This document shows positions 1 to 11,785 of a stretch of DNA of 64,000 nt, one piece after another. This stretch comes from Gentiana macrophylla (Eukaryota > Streptophyta > Magnoliopsida > Gentianales > Gentianaceae). The stretch's first letter is position 1; every line of letters begins with the position of its first letter. A model generated the notes under the pieces. It was not told where the DNA came from. It made no database searches and saw only the letters and a program-made list of their open reading frames with translations. The stretch spans positions 66,285,852 to 66,349,851 of the forward strand of contig CM047815.1 in assembly GCA_026214975.1 (NCBI GenBank). The letters are read 5' to 3'. Made by a program: the position numbers and the translations under genes.

Positions 1-1895
1 CTAAGTTTACTAGAATGGAAGATGAAGTTTCAGAACCTGCTGAAAATCTCCAAGTCACTGATCCAGAATGTGTTGATGTTTTGGAAAGGATAAATGACTT
101 AAAGGTTTCTGACTCTGTCCCTGCTGAAGAACCTGTTGGTAACACTACTGATGCAACAACTGAAGCAATTCAAGGATCTGCTGAACCTCCTACTGAAGCA
201 ACAGTAGACCCTACTGAAGATGATGTTCCTGAGAACCAAACTAACCAAAATCCATAATGGTTAAGAGATCACCCTGCTGAACAAGTCATTGGCAATATAC
301 AGCAAGGTGTAAGGACTAGAAGACAATTGGAAGCAATGTTTACTTGTTTTCTATCTCAAATGGAGCCTAAAGTTGTTGAAGAAGCAATATCAGATACAGA
401 TTGGATAATTGCTATGCAAGAGTAATTGAATGAATTTGAAAGAAATCAAGTTTGGACACTAATGGAAAGGCCTAATCATGCAAATATCATTGGAACAAAA
501 TGGGTATACAGAAACAAAATGGATGAATTTGGTACCATTGTAAGGAATAAGGCCAGACTAGTGGCAAAAGGCTATTCTCAAGCTGAAGGAATAGATTTTG
601 ATGAGACATATGCCCCAGTTGCAAGACTGGAAGCTATAAGACTATTCTTGACATATACTGCCTACAAAAACTTCAGAGTATACCAGATGGATGTCAAAAG
701 TGCATTTTTGAATGGCATTCTAGAGGAAGAAGTTTATGTACAGCAACCTCCTAGTTTTGAAGTTAAAGATCAAGAAGATAAAGTGTACAGACTTAACAAG
801 CACTTTATGGTTTGAAACAAGCACCAAGAGCATGGTATGAAACCCTATCTCAATTCTTGGTGGACAATGGTTTTACCAAAGGTACCATTGACAGGACTCT
901 TTTCAGAATCAATGAAGGGGACAGCACCCTGCTGGTACAAATTTATGTTGATGACATAATTTTTGGTTCTGAAAATGAATTTCTATGTGAAAAGTTTTCT
1001 AATCTCATGAAAACCAAGTTCCAAATGAGTATGATGGGAGAAATGAACTACTTCTTGGGATTACAAGTCAAACAAATGAAAGATGGAATCTTCATTCATC
1101 AAACTAAATATACCAAGGAGTTGCTGAAGAAGTTTGGCATGGAAAATAGCATCAAAGTGTCAACTCCAATGAGTAATAACATCAGATTGGATGAAGATAA
1201 AGAAGGCAAAGATGTTGATCAGACTTTATACAGAAGGATGATAGGCAGTCTGTTGTACCTCACTGCCAGCAGACCTGATATATCCTTTGTTGTAGGTGTT
1301 TGTGCAAGATTTCAATCAAAACCTAAGGAAAGTCATTTAGCTGCAGTCAAAAGGATTCTCAAGTATCTAAAAGAGACCTTGGGAGTAGGGATATGGTATT
1401 CAAAAGATGGAAGTTTCAAAGTTATATCCTACTCAGATTCTGATTATGCTGGATGCAAGATTGATAAAAAAAAAAGGCACCACAGGAACCTGCCAGTTGG
1501 TGGGAAATAGACTGGTTTCCTGGTTCAGTAAGAAACAGAATTCTATATCAACTTCCACTCATGGGTTGAATATATTGTTGCTTTGGAAGTTTCTTTGTGC
1601 ACAAATACTATGGTTAAGACAACAGTTAAGGGATTATGGAATTGAAGAAAGAGAAATTCCTATAATGTGTGACAACACAAGTGCAATTGCAATCACAGAA
1701 AATCTTGTTTTGCACTCAAGAACCAAGCACATTGATGTAAGACATAATTTTATAAGAGATCATGTTGAAAAGAAAGATGTGGTGGTTCTTTACATCCCTA
1801 GTGAAGATCAACTTGCTGATATATTTACCAAACTATTGGATAGTGAAAGATTTACTAAGCAAAGGACTGAACTTGGAATCATAAAATTTGACTGA
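1..1895 (+). pseudogene. pol: copia pol remnant: reverse transcriptase and RNase H
   Basis: The frame from 15 to 815 covers the end of the integrase/RT linker (acidic, T/E-rich) and the RT N-terminus, with in-frame stops at 255-257 and 423-425. [21 protein letters not shown] and [11 protein letters not shown] are copia RT landmarks. A frameshift near 805-815 destroys the usual [10 protein letters not shown] stretch; the next frame (812-1510) starts KQAPRAWY and holds the YVDD active site at about 944-955. A second frameshift falls in the A-run at 1465-1474. RNase H follows in the third frame (to 1895), with the C-terminal HIDVRHNFIRD and DQLADIFTK motifs, but the usual EAEYIA stretch near 1560-1590 is scrambled. 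The enzyme would copy element RNA to DNA in the particle; this copy is not functional. Confidence 0.93.
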
Positions 1896-1920
1896 GATAC
1901 TAATAATCAACAGTGTACTG

Positions 1921-2140
1921 GAATTCGCCAAGGGGATTAGTCTTTGCTATGGGTGAGCTCACTTAGAAGATTAGTCATTGGTATCAACAATTCCATGTAT
2001 TTATATAAGTTTGGACAATTGAGCAAATGAAGTTGCCAAGGGGATTGGTCTTTGTCCTGTTGGGTGAGCTCAATTGACAGATCAGTCATTGGTATTAAAC
2101 TTCATCTTGTATTATCAGTTGGACAAGACAAGTAAGTAAG
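1921..2140 (+). repeat. Two-unit tandem repeat, period 108 bp, between pol and the extra ORF
   Basis: Two diverged units start at 1921 and 2029. Both carry GCCAAGGGGATT, then GGGTGAGCTCA, then TCAGTCATTGGTAT or TTAGTCATTGGTAT. The stretch between pol and the next ORF (1896-2548) holds no other gene. A TATA-like TTATATACAG at about 2443 lies 100 bp before the next ATG and could drive a separate transcript; that role is inference. Confidence 0.8.
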
Positions 2141-2548
2141 AAGATCAGCAAAGTAACTTGTCAGCAAGCTGCTGAGCCAACTCTACTGAAGATCAGTCTG
2201 CTGAGTTATACGTTAAAAGACAGTCAAACTTAAATGAAAGTCAACAGTAATTTGATATTATTCTTATCCTTTATAACTGCGGTTACATTATCCAATGGTT
2301 ACAACTCTTTATGGAATCAAGTAGTGGGACACGTGGCAACATCACATTTATTCCAGCTTTAATCGTGGTTAAATGCTACAGTACATGTTCGGTACTTTCT
2401 CTGACAGTTACTACCCACTTTCTGTCCTTATTTGTACAGACTTATATACAGAGATGATACATACAAATTTTCAGATCGATTTTCTCTGATAATACAAAGT
2501 GTGAACATAGATTTTCAAGCTTTCTCTTCATCTTTTTCAAATCTCTAA

Positions 2549-5500
2549 TGGTGGATAAAGGTGATGTTCACATTGGAACGAGCCAAAGTGTTAGGGGTTC
2601 GTTGTTGATGCTAACAAGACTGAGCTAGCTATCAATATTGGTAGAAGAATAATAAGATATGAAGGATTGGAGGATGTTTTGAATATGAGATTGGAAAGCA
2701 TCTCTTATACAAATGGTACAAATTTCTGGAGGAATATAGTGATTAGAGATGACAGAGAGGCATTTACTACCACTGTTATTGCCCAGGAGATTGAAATTTC
2801 CTCAAACCTGCTGAGGGAAGTATTTGGATTCGGACCTGGAAATGGTGCTCCTACCAATCCTGAATCAATGGAGCTGTCTAGATTGGAGTTTGTTGATGCA
2901 ATAAAGACCAACAAATCCATAAAATCATCACTGAGAATCAATGTGAAGCATATCAGAATGAAGTATAATCTGTTGAGCAAGATTATTGCTAAAAACATTC
3001 TTGGATCCAGTGGAAGCCTTGACACATTGTCTGGACCCAAGATTGACATGATGATAATCATATGCAAGAGTATGAAGTTTGATTGGGCCGTATTCTTTGT
3101 CCACTACATGAAGAATGTGATAACAGAGGACAGAGATGGGAACAGGAAGTCCAAGACACTGCCTTTGGGCTTGATGATACAGGCCATACTGACTCATTTG
3201 AAGATTGCTGATGTTGCACCTGTAAAAATCAACAAGTCAAGATATAAGCCAGAAATCAGTTATCTCATCCCTGGGTTGGATGATGATGAAGATTTAGATG
3301 ATGAGGCAACTGAAAGTGATGATGATGGTGGGCAGGCTAAACAAGTTGCACAACCTGCTGCACCTAAGAAGGCTGCTGAGAAAAGGAAGGCTAGTGATAC
3401 AAGAAAGATCACTGAGCTTTTAAAGCCTAAGAAGACAAAGCGAAGAACCAGTGAGACAACTGCTTGAGTCTCTTGATGGTCGATTGAAGTTGAAGTTAAT
3501 GAGCCCACTGAGGTTATAAGGAAGAAATCTGTTGCTGGGGTTTTGAAAGAACAACAGAAAGAGGACAAAAGAAAAAGGAAAGCTGCTGAGATTGAAGAAC
3601 CTACAAAAAGAAGGAAACAAGTTGTGAAAAAGAAAGTTTATGGTAAAGGCAAGGAATTAAGGGTCCTGGAGGACCAAAGAGAAGAAGAAGAAGAGGTTGT
3701 TGAGCCTACTGAGGATGCAAATGTTGTTGTTGAGCAACATATGGAAGAACCACAAAGACACCTTTGTGACGACCTTCTTTGTGGAATTTGTTGAACTGCT
3801 CTCACGACCTGCTTGTGGATGCTACAACTCAGGGGGAAGAACACACTACTGCAGACCCTACTGATATACATATAAGTCAGGGGGAACCTAGTATGGAACA
3901 GTTGGAGGTGGTAAGTACAAATGTACAACCTGAAGAACCTACTGACCTGGTTGTATCTGCTATGGATACATTGGCCCATCTTGTTGAAGCCTTTGGAGGA
4001 CAACAAGCTGAGCAATCTGCACCAACAATGCCAACAATGCCTTTTGAGAGAAAAGAGAAGAAATCAAGGAAAGAAAAAGTAGATCCCAACATCAAGAAAA
4101 TCCAGGACTACTTTGCTTGGAAACTTGGTTTTTATAAGAGACAGAAATCAGCTGCAGAGCCAATGACTGACTTTGAAGAGTGGTCATTTAATAAGTTGGG
4201 TGTGGAGAACTTACTTGGTTTTATTGATACACATCTGAGTTACAAGTAAGGCTGTTGGATCTCATTGAAAGTGAAAAACAGAGTGCAAGCATTAAGATCA
4301 ATGAACCACACTCTGGACCTGATGATGATGATACATCATCCTCTGATTCTGATGATGATAACCCTTCTTTCCCGAGGCCAACCTAGTGGCTTTGCATTGG
4401 AAAGACCTCATCGAGGATGTAGGACAGGATCTAAAGACACGGTGAAGATCAATCATTGATCTTTGGCAAGTCTCGCCGAGGGCCAAAAAGCGATCGATGG
4501 ATGAAGATATGGAGGATTTAACTATGGATGATCTGGAAGCTCTAATAAATGATGGGATAACTCTTGGAGATAATAGGCTGATCAGTACAACTAACTCATC
4601 ATTTGTTAGGGTGTCTAATTCAAATTCTGAGGATCAGCAGATTAACATATTGAATGAAGAGCTAGGACTTATTTTCATTGAAGACTTAAAGGAACAGCTT
4701 GCTATAGCAACATCCCTAGAAGAGGCCAGAATATCTACTATTTCTGATGATGTTATGTATTTCTATGAAGTCTGAGAATATCTACTATTTCTGATGATGT
4801 CATCCCTTGACAAGCTTGTTGAGGCACCCAAGTCTGTTGTGGCTAACCCTACTGGAACACCTTCACCTGCTGCAATGGATCCCAAGGTTACTGAGAGGAT
4901 CAATCTGCTGGAACAAACTATGGAAGGAAGGATCACTGCAGTTGACACAAGGACAGAGATTATGGAAGGTCAACTTGCTAACTTAGTGATCACACAGGAG
5001 AGTGTTCATGGTCTACTGTCCCGGTTTGTTGATGATGTCAATAAGGGGGAAGAGGGCCTTACAACAGAAGCAAAGGAGGCTGCAAGAATCTTTGCAAAGA
5101 AAAGATGGGAGAGTGATATAAATGAATTCAGGAAACCTGTACCTGGCAGGATTCAGTTAACTGATGACCTCCTGCAAAAATATAGAAAGCTATACAATGG
5201 AAAGAAGAAACCCTATCATAACATGGGATTTCAGGAGGGACTAAACTCCTTTATGGGACTAAAACTTTGGGAAACAAGGGTCAAAGCACTAAGAGCTTCT
5301 GATAGAGGTGGAAGAGGAGGAAGAGTGGAAGAGGTAGACTGGGAACTGTCCAAGCAGCAAGGGATTCACTGTATGAATTCACACACTTTTACATGGGACA
5401 GGGCTTCAGTGTTCATAACATTAGATTAACTCTACCAGAAGCATGGAAGTGGTGGAAAGAGCTAAATCATTGGGTTGACTTCTCTCCAATTGAAAACCAA

Positions 5501-5573
5501 ATGGATGGTGGATATTGTCAGAGAAATCAAGGAGTTTTATGAGAAAATAGAAAGAGACAAAGACAGAAACTAG
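2549..5573 (+). pseudogene. Extra 3' ORF of the inner copia element (env position, function unknown)
   Basis: The coding trace starts near the ATG at 2549 and ends at the TAG at 5571-5573, broken into at least five open pieces (2667-3467, 3543-3794, 3779-4249, 4497-4775, 4794-5429, plus a short last piece). The first piece looks globular and reads into an acidic run (DDDEDLDDE) and a lysine-rich tract (about 3360-3450). The middle is rich in E, K, P and T, and the last part looks like coiled coil (LEQTMEGRITAVDTRTEIME). Extra ORFs after pol are known in Sireviruses and sometimes called env-like. I see no signal peptide and no membrane segment, so an envelope role has no support here. The outer copia element has a related ORF in the same place. 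Confidence 0.75.
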
Positions 5574-5724
5574 ATCAGCACACTTACATCATTTATTTCA
5601 TTCTGCTGATCCTAGTTTGTAATAATGTTGAACAAATATGATTATAATGAGAAATGACTGGATTTGTTCTGTTTTTGTTTTTATCTTTTTGCTTTGCTGT
5701 AAGGAGGGTATTGGCATCACCACT

Positions 5725-5738
5725 AAAAAGGGGGAAAT
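5725..5738 (+). other. Polypurine tract of the inner copia element
   Basis: AAAAAGGGGGAAAT lies directly before the LTR start. It is the plus-strand priming site. It is preceded by TTGGCATCACCAC, which is also found before the tract of the outer element. Confidence 0.9.
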
Positions 5739-7304
5739 TGTTGGACATATTTTAATGATGAGCATCAGACTAGCTGTTATAGAGCAAAGGCAAAAAGATG
5801 TCTAGATCAAATGTATAGGTTTATTAGAGTTTGATCTTTGTATAGGTTTGATCAAACAAGCATTGTAATTAGTCGGTGTTGATCAGACGTGAGAGACTGT
5901 CTAGGTCAGTAGGGTAACTAAGTTAGTAGACTAGTTAGGAACCTGCTGAAGACTGAAGGCTGAGTGTTCAAACTCAGTTATTGAAGGCTAAGGGATCAAA
6001 CTTAGTATTTAAAGTCAAGGATATGGAATCAGAATTTAGGGAAGTCTGTGATGACCTAAACTGATAACATATACCTTGTGTACAAGGCCTAAGTTCCATA
6101 AGTTAAGTGGTGATTGGAACTTGGTTATGTTCAAAATGGTGTACTCTAACTTGACAATCAAAAGTTAGATAAAAGACAGTCAGCTGAAGTGTTTTATAAA
6201 CACACCAAACTTAAGACAGCTGACTGACATGTATTTCAGCAGACTAATTTACAGAGGTATTTGCTGAATGTAAATCTCGATTAAATCAAAGGTTACAATG
6301 GATATAAGTCAAAGGGTGGACAGACTAAAAACTGTCAAAAAGCAAACTGACAGTGTCAGTCCTATGTACAGAGACATAAAGCATGTCAAGATGGAGATAA
6401 ATCTGAAATGGTTATGTTTGAAATTCAAACATAAGCCACATGATTCTCACCTATAAATAGAAGACTCTTGATCCAAATACAAGTGATGAAATATAACAAT
6501 CTACGCCAAGCTATTATGTTTCTTATCAAGAAAATCACCCTACTGACTTCACTGAGCATAAAGCTACTAATCTAGAAAACTCTTCAAGTGTATCCTGCTA
6601 TCAAGTTACATCAAGTATACACACTTGAAGAATCCAAGCTGCTGATCATTTCATCCTGATCAAGCTGCTGAAAGCTGAATCACTTACTTGATTCAAACTT
6701 TCTTTTACAAGAAACCTGCTGAAGACAGAGAAGCACTTAGGTGTCAAGAACTATTGTTTGTGGTGGAGCTGGTGAAGAGGCAATCCTACCCTTCAAGGAC
6801 CAGTGGAATACTTTGGAGCAAACAATCCTACTGTTTCAAATATCGGATTTTGTGAAGCCATAGTTATTGGTGAAGGACGAGGATGACTTAGGGATTTTTG
6901 TAATTGCAACCTCAAAGATCTCTAGTGAATTTCCTCCAACATCACAGAAAAGAGTGGGTGCGAGATTACACCACCGGACCACTATAAAATCTTCCTACTT
7001 ACATTCTGCATTTACTTTCTGCATTTAGCATACTGATCACATCAACTTACTGAAACTAGCAACTGAATCACACACTCACACTACTGAGTATCTAATACTT
7101 GGTATCATATTTAAAACAACAATTAATAAGGCTTAAACTAAATATATTCCGCTACAACAAATCCAGTAATATCAACAGTCAACAGACTACTGAGCAGTCA
7201 GTAGGCTACTGACCTTGCTGAGTTTGTTAACTCCAAAAATTTTTAAGTGTTAAGATTATTCACCTCCCTCTAAACTTAACCAAAGCCTTTTCAAGGGACC
7301 AACA
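5739..7304 (+). repeat. 3' LTR of the inner copia element (1566 bp)
   Basis: It begins TGTTGGACAT right after the polypurine tract and ends GGGACCAACA; the next base is copia RT sequence of the host element. A TATA box, CTATAAATAG, lies at 6451-6460 with a pyrimidine- and A-rich leader after it, so U3 would be about 750 bp long. No second LTR copy is in the window for dating. Confidence 0.92.
6451..6460 (+). promoter_or_regulatory. TATA box in the inner copia LTR
   Basis: CTATAAATAG in the middle of the LTR. The same box, in the same context, lies at 10381-10390 in the LTR of the outer copia element. Confidence 0.75.
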
Positions 7305-7682
7305 GTTATATAGAGGGATTATTGGATCTCTACTCTATTTGACTGCAAGCATACCTGATATAGCATTTGCAGTAGGAGTTTGTGCAAGATTCCAAGCTCA
7401 ACCAAAAGAATCTCACTTACTAGCAGCTATGAGGATCATCAAATATCTGAAGAATGCAATAAATGTGGGAATTTGGTATCCAAAAGATGGAGGATTCAAA
7501 TTAATATCATATTCAGACTCAGACTATGTTGGATCCAAGATTGATAGAAAAAGCACCTCAGGAACTTGTCAGATGCTAGGCACCAGACTAGTATCACGGT
7601 TTAGTAAAAAGCAAAATTCTATATCCACTTCCGACCTGAGCATTATCTACCTTTCTATGACAAAGATCCACAAGCTCAAATG
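7305..7682 (+). pseudogene. pol: copia RT/RNase H fragment of the outer element
   Basis: The frame from about 7307 gives the RT C-terminus and RNase H start: IGSLLYLTA, PDIAFAVGVCARFQ, SHLLAAMRIIKYL, then SYSDSDYVGSKIDRKSTSGTCQ and SKKQNSISTS. It then runs out into unrelated residues at about 7635 and stops at 7684. The catalytic core and C-terminus of RNase H are deleted, so the downstream extra ORF follows directly. The 5' boundary is the insertion site of the inner copia element. Confidence 0.92.
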
Positions 7683-7952
7683 TTAGTTGATGGTTGCATA
7701 TATCTGGGGTTGATGACATTCCTGAATCCCACAATCACAGGAATATGCTATGAGACCTAAATTGCATTCTGGAAAAACACCAAAGTCATGCCCAGCATGA
7801 AGAAGAGCGACCCATAATGCATTGTGAGTACAATGTTTGAACGAGAACTGGTTATCACCCCAGGTCTCCTCCATAGATGCTTAAATCTCTCCAACACTTG
7901 TCCAGTAGATGTGAAGAAGATGCAAATCGACATCAAGGCGTTCTAGACTGAG

Positions 7953-9504
7953 ATGGCCAGAAACCCAAGGAAGAGCAGCAAGAAATACAACTTTCCCAGA
8001 TCGGCACTCAAATGCCCTTTTGCCAAGTTTGCTCCTGTAATCACAAGAAACATTGAAGGGAAGAAGGGCTCCATTGAAAACATGACAGAGCTCAGAGTAT
8101 AAGGTATCCCTTTTAACTGGTCACAGTTTATCTTCAACAGGTTTAAGGATCAAATTCAAAAGGAAATTGATCTAGGAATTATGGCACCCAGTAAAAACCA
8201 GCAAAAGAAAGGTGATTTCTGGGAAAGGAAATCCTATGGGATTCTTCTTCAACACTTGTTTGACCAAGCAAAAGTGAAACCCATCTGTGTGCATCCACTG
8301 CACAAGGCCAAGGTGATGTTCACATATGTTAAGGCCTCCCAGAAACCACAACCCACAACTGGAAGAAAAATGAAGCAGCAGATCAGGAATTGGGAGAAGG
8401 ACCAGATCTCAAACAGCACAAGGACGACAAGGGATTCGACCCAGAAATAAGGATAGCCCTCTTGAAATTAGTGATGATGAAGAGAATCAAGAAGAAGTAA
8501 CCTATCTGCAAGAAGGTGAGGAAGGATACTATCTTACCCCATCAGAAGATATTGAGGAAGAGGAAGAGGCTACTGAGGATGACGAGGAAGAACAAAAGGA
8601 AGGTGATCATCTTGAGGATGATCAAGAAATGTTTGAGTTATCTGATGATGACTTGACGCTCCAGGAGGTGATTCACTAGAGCACCAGCAATGCTGAACAA
8701 CAGCAGAGTGAGCCAGCTGATCAAACTCAATTCAGTGTTCCTGAAAACACCTCCGGCTTTGATCAATGGGGAACACCATCTGAAGCAGTTGAGACTCTAG
8801 CACATGGAGAAAGAGGACAGTCCTCACAAGGACTTGGAGATGCAAGTCAATTCCAACAATCTCTCTCTGATCATGAGATTGAAGAAGAAGCAGAAAGAAA
8901 AAGAAAAAGAAAAGGAAAAAGAAAAAGAAAAAGAGAAAGAGAAAGAAGAAACTGAAGCTGCAGGACAAGAAGAAGAGGAACCAGCTGAGACTTCTGCACC
9001 TGCAGAAGAAGAAGAGGACAGATCATTCAATCTCAATCCACTCATTATGGACATGGAGAGACAGCATCGGAGTAGATAAAATCTCCAAACTATTTTGAGA
9101 AGCATATCCACCTCCATTGATCAGAATATTGAAGCATTGATCAGTCACAATGAAGTTCAAGATGCAGTGATGGAGAGGCAGGTTGACTTACTCTGCAACC
9201 AGAACTATCTCAAAGCCAATCATGTCTAGGAAAATTTGGAATTCTTGGTAGGTGTTTGGGATACCAAGCTCAATCCCATAGTGGATACACTAAATGAAAA
9301 CTCTGACAGATTCAAGCCTTTGAAGGTATCCTGGCAGAGTCAACATCCCAGTTTGACCAAATCACCCAGATTTGTGAAGAAACCAATAAAATTATTGAGG
9401 AGAGGTATGATGCTCCCAAAAAGAGGGAAGAGAAGCATAAGCCTGAGAATTCCAAAGGTGCAAGTTCCAAGGGCAAGGGCATCAGGTTTGAAGAGAAGAA
9501 GTAG
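7953..9504 (+). pseudogene. Extra 3' ORF of the outer copia element
   Basis: From the ATG at 7953 one frame runs to 8450 with a single in-frame TAA at 8099-8101. A stretch around 8220-8330 (YGILLQHLFDQ, followed by KVKPICVHP) parallels the LPLGLMIQAILTHLK region of the inner element's extra ORF. An acidic section follows (about 8455-8660), then a KEK run at 8880-8950 built from an AAAGAA repeat, then a glutamate-rich stretch and a basic C-terminus ending GIRFEEKK with TAG at 9502-9504. At least three frameshifts separate the pieces. Function unknown; it is charged, probably coiled coil, and has no visible membrane segment. Confidence 0.7.
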
Positions 9505-9663
9505 CTTTAAACTTCTAACTTATAACTTCTGCCTGACCTTCAATATCTTATTGCCCTTTATGGATGAATAAAATTTCTGAGTTTTATTCTGTTATTATTG
9601 TGAAAATTTGCATACTTATGTTCAGGCTTATGAGGGTTTTGGCATCATCAAATAGGGGGAAAT

Positions 9664-11057
9664 TGTTAGGAACATTTTGTTATGTTTTGATGATGGTCAT
9701 ACTAGCTGTTATAGCAAGCCTGAAATAAGTTAGAAATCTCTGTATAAGTCTTTACTTAGAGTCTGACATGTTGTATAAGTTGAGTCAGACAAGTATTGTA
9801 CTAGTTAGTAGGATGGCTAAGTGAAACAAAAATCCGGCAGAGTAAAGGCAGCCAAGTACCAGCAAAGAAGCATGAAGACATTATGGATTGACTTATAACC
9901 AAGGAATTCAGTGATGACCTTGGATAAGTCTAAGTTGCATTACAAGTGATGAAGTCTCATTTTGAATATGGTGTACACTGATCTCACACAAATCAAGATC
10001 AGTGAAGTACAAGAAATTCCTGAAAGATCAAAAGAAATCAAGAAAGCAGTGAACCGGCAAAGTAAACTGGCTATCGGCTAAGTAAAGGAAAAGCAGTGAA
10101 GGAACAACTAATCAACTAAGAACACTTAACCGGTCAAGCAACAGACAAGTGAAGGAACTGCTGAGTAAAGTATACAATCTATACTTATTCAGAACGTGAA
10201 AAATATGGAAGATTCAGAGGATCAAGCATTAAATGCAGAATCAATCAAGGACGTTTGAAGAAAATCCGGATCACTGAAATCAAGGAGAATACAATTAAGG
10301 AGGAATCAAGACTTAAATCAAGGATTATTCCCCAAATTAAATAGCGAACGGACAGAAATTCAAATCAAGGATTATCAAGGCTATAAATAGAAGGCATTAA
10401 CAGACAGATCAAATAACAATTGGAATACATAGGAACAAGCAGAAACTCTGTCAATTTCTTAAGCCTTCTTTCTGAATCCAAATGAACACATCTAGAAGTT
10501 CGACTCAGTATTCAGAGCTACAAAGGCATATCAAAGACTGAGATTGATCAACCACCTTGTGAATTCAATTCACACCACAGTCAAGAAACTGAATCCGAGC
10601 CATCTGAGAAGGAGTTGTGTTTGTGATAGCTGCTGAAGGATTTGTTCCCAATGAGCAGTGTGTTGAAGACTAAGTCACTGAAGCTTTTGTAGCTAGGGAG
10701 TGATAGTCTTGAAGATTGTGAAGCTTGTGCAGCCAAGGACAATCTGACTATTGTATTGGTGAAAAACAATAGTGAATTCCTCCAATCATCACACGAGAAG
10801 AGTGGATTAAGGGATTACATCACCCTGAACCACTATAAACCTCTGTGTTCATTTACTTACTGCACTTTACTTTATAGCATTTACTTACTGCACTATATTC
10901 ATAATATGTGTGTGCATAATCTACTTTGAACCATTTTTTAAGAAGGGACTTATCCGCTGCCCAACAGATTTTATTTTGAGATAAGTTTTTGAAACTCCAG
11001 TATAGGCATTCACCTCCCCCCCTCTGACTATACTTTTACCCTTCTCTGGGACCAACA
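9664..11057 (+). repeat. 3' LTR of the outer copia element (1394 bp)
   Basis: Starts TGTTAGGAAC after the purine tract ATAGGGGGAAA (9653-9663) and ends CTGGGACCAACA. The TATA box CTATAAATAG is at 10381-10390. The terminal CTGGGACCAACA matches the inner element's LTR end in form, which places both in the same lineage. Confidence 0.9.
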
Positions 11058-11379
11058 GGAACTCATCCAAAATAGCATCTAGGTCGAAGAACATACCTTA
11101 GGAAAAACTCCAACTTTCTTGTATTGAAACGACACCCTCTTCACGACGATTCTGTTGCTCTACTCTAATCTGAAAACGGTTGAAGAACTGCTTAGAAATT
11201 GGAAGAAATCTCCTAGCCCTTCCTCTTGCTCTTACATGCAGTTTTCAAAGAAAGTAGGAAATTTTCTGATTTACTATTAGGTTAAAGGAACTAATGGGAT
11301 TTGTTTTCCTTAAATAGGAAATCCAAAAAATAATAATTTCTTATTATTTTCCTTGTTACTTAAAATCAGATTTTTTTTC

Positions 11380-11415
<36 letters not shown>
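11058..11415 (-). repeat. Gypsy 3' LTR, left fragment
   Basis: About 85-90% similar by eye to 38822-39160 (the tract CATCTAGGTCGAAGAA and what follows). It begins at the copia insertion and ends in a TA repeat, the Helitron 1 target. Confidence 0.9.
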
Positions 11416-11421
<6 letters not shown>

Positions 11422-11431
11422 TAGATGTACT

Positions 11432-11448
11432 ACTGTGCGTTGCACAGT
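11432..11448 (-). other. Helitron 1 3'-terminal hairpin
   Basis: ACTGTGC, loop GTT, GCACAGT: a perfect 7 bp stem. Helitron 2 has the same geometry (7 bp stem, 3-base loop) at 39864-39880. In Helitrons this hairpin helps define the end of rolling-circle transfer. Confidence 0.85.
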
Positions 11449-11466
11449 GTACATTGTAAGGTTATA

Positions 11467-11558
11467 TTCGTTTTCATATAGTGTTTGGTTTGTTCGTTTT
11501 ATGTTTTGAACAAAGAAGAAAAGTGATAATAACTACATTCCTAGAATAAGATAATACA

Positions 11559-11625
<67 letters not shown>

Positions 11626-11785
11626 CATGAGGTGCTAGTGTTTGGATGTTCGTTTTGATATAGTGTTTGGTTTGTTCGTTTTATGTTTTGAACAAAGAAG
11701 AGAAGCGATAATAACTACATTCCTAGAATAGGATAATACACATGCATATATATATATATATATTTCATGAGGTGCTAGTGTTCGG
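11467..11785. repeat. Tandem duplication of about 182 bp with two TA microsatellites
   Basis: Units start at 11467 and 11649 (TTCGTTTTCATATAGTGTTT and TTCGTTTTGATATAGTGTTT). Each carries TTTTGAACAAAGAAGA, then AACTACATTCCTAGAATA, then a TA run (about 11561-11622 in unit 1, 11745-11762 in unit 2), then TTTCATGAGGTGCTAGTGT. The rest of the Helitron 1 tail (11786-12321) holds no gene that I can support. Confidence 0.85.

Larger units (their letters stand above)
1..7304 (+). mobile_element. Inner Ty1/copia element, 3' part (Sirevirus-like)
   Basis: This is the 3' portion of a copia LTR retrotransposon whose 5' LTR, gag and integrase lie left of the window. Seen in order: the end of pol (RT and RNase H), a 650 bp spacer with a tandem repeat, a long extra ORF, a polypurine tract and a 3' LTR that starts TGTTGG and ends CCAACA. 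The sequence before the tract, TTGGCATCA followed by a purine run and ATTG, is typical of plant Sirevirus-type copia elements. Immediately right of the LTR the sequence continues in the middle of another copia RT, so this element is inserted in that one. The target-site duplication would be GTTAT at 7305-7309, but its left copy is outside the window. Confidence 0.93.
7305..11057 (+). mobile_element. Outer copia element, 3' part, interrupted by the inner element
   Basis: The sequence picks up inside copia RT at 7305 (LYRGIIGSLLYLTA) and continues through a broken RNase H, a decayed extra ORF, a polypurine tract (9652-9663) and an LTR ending CCAACA at 11057. It resembles the inner element in layout and in its LTR ends, but is clearly diverged. 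Its 5' half must lie left of the inner element. To the right it abuts gypsy LTR sequence that matches 38822 onward, so it inserted in a gypsy LTR. The target-site duplication would be about GGAAC at 11058-11062, not testable here. Confidence 0.9.

Noticed and set aside
2705..4095. Several minus-strand open frames of 66-125 codons
   Set aside because: Antisense shadows of the inner copia extra ORF; low complexity and no motif.
2549..5573. Calling the extra ORF an envelope gene
   Set aside because: The position fits, but no signal peptide, membrane segment or cleavage motif is visible.
8732..9117. Open frames on the minus strand rich in F, S and L
   Set aside because: They are the antisense of the KEK/glutamate-rich repeat in the extra ORF of the outer copia element.
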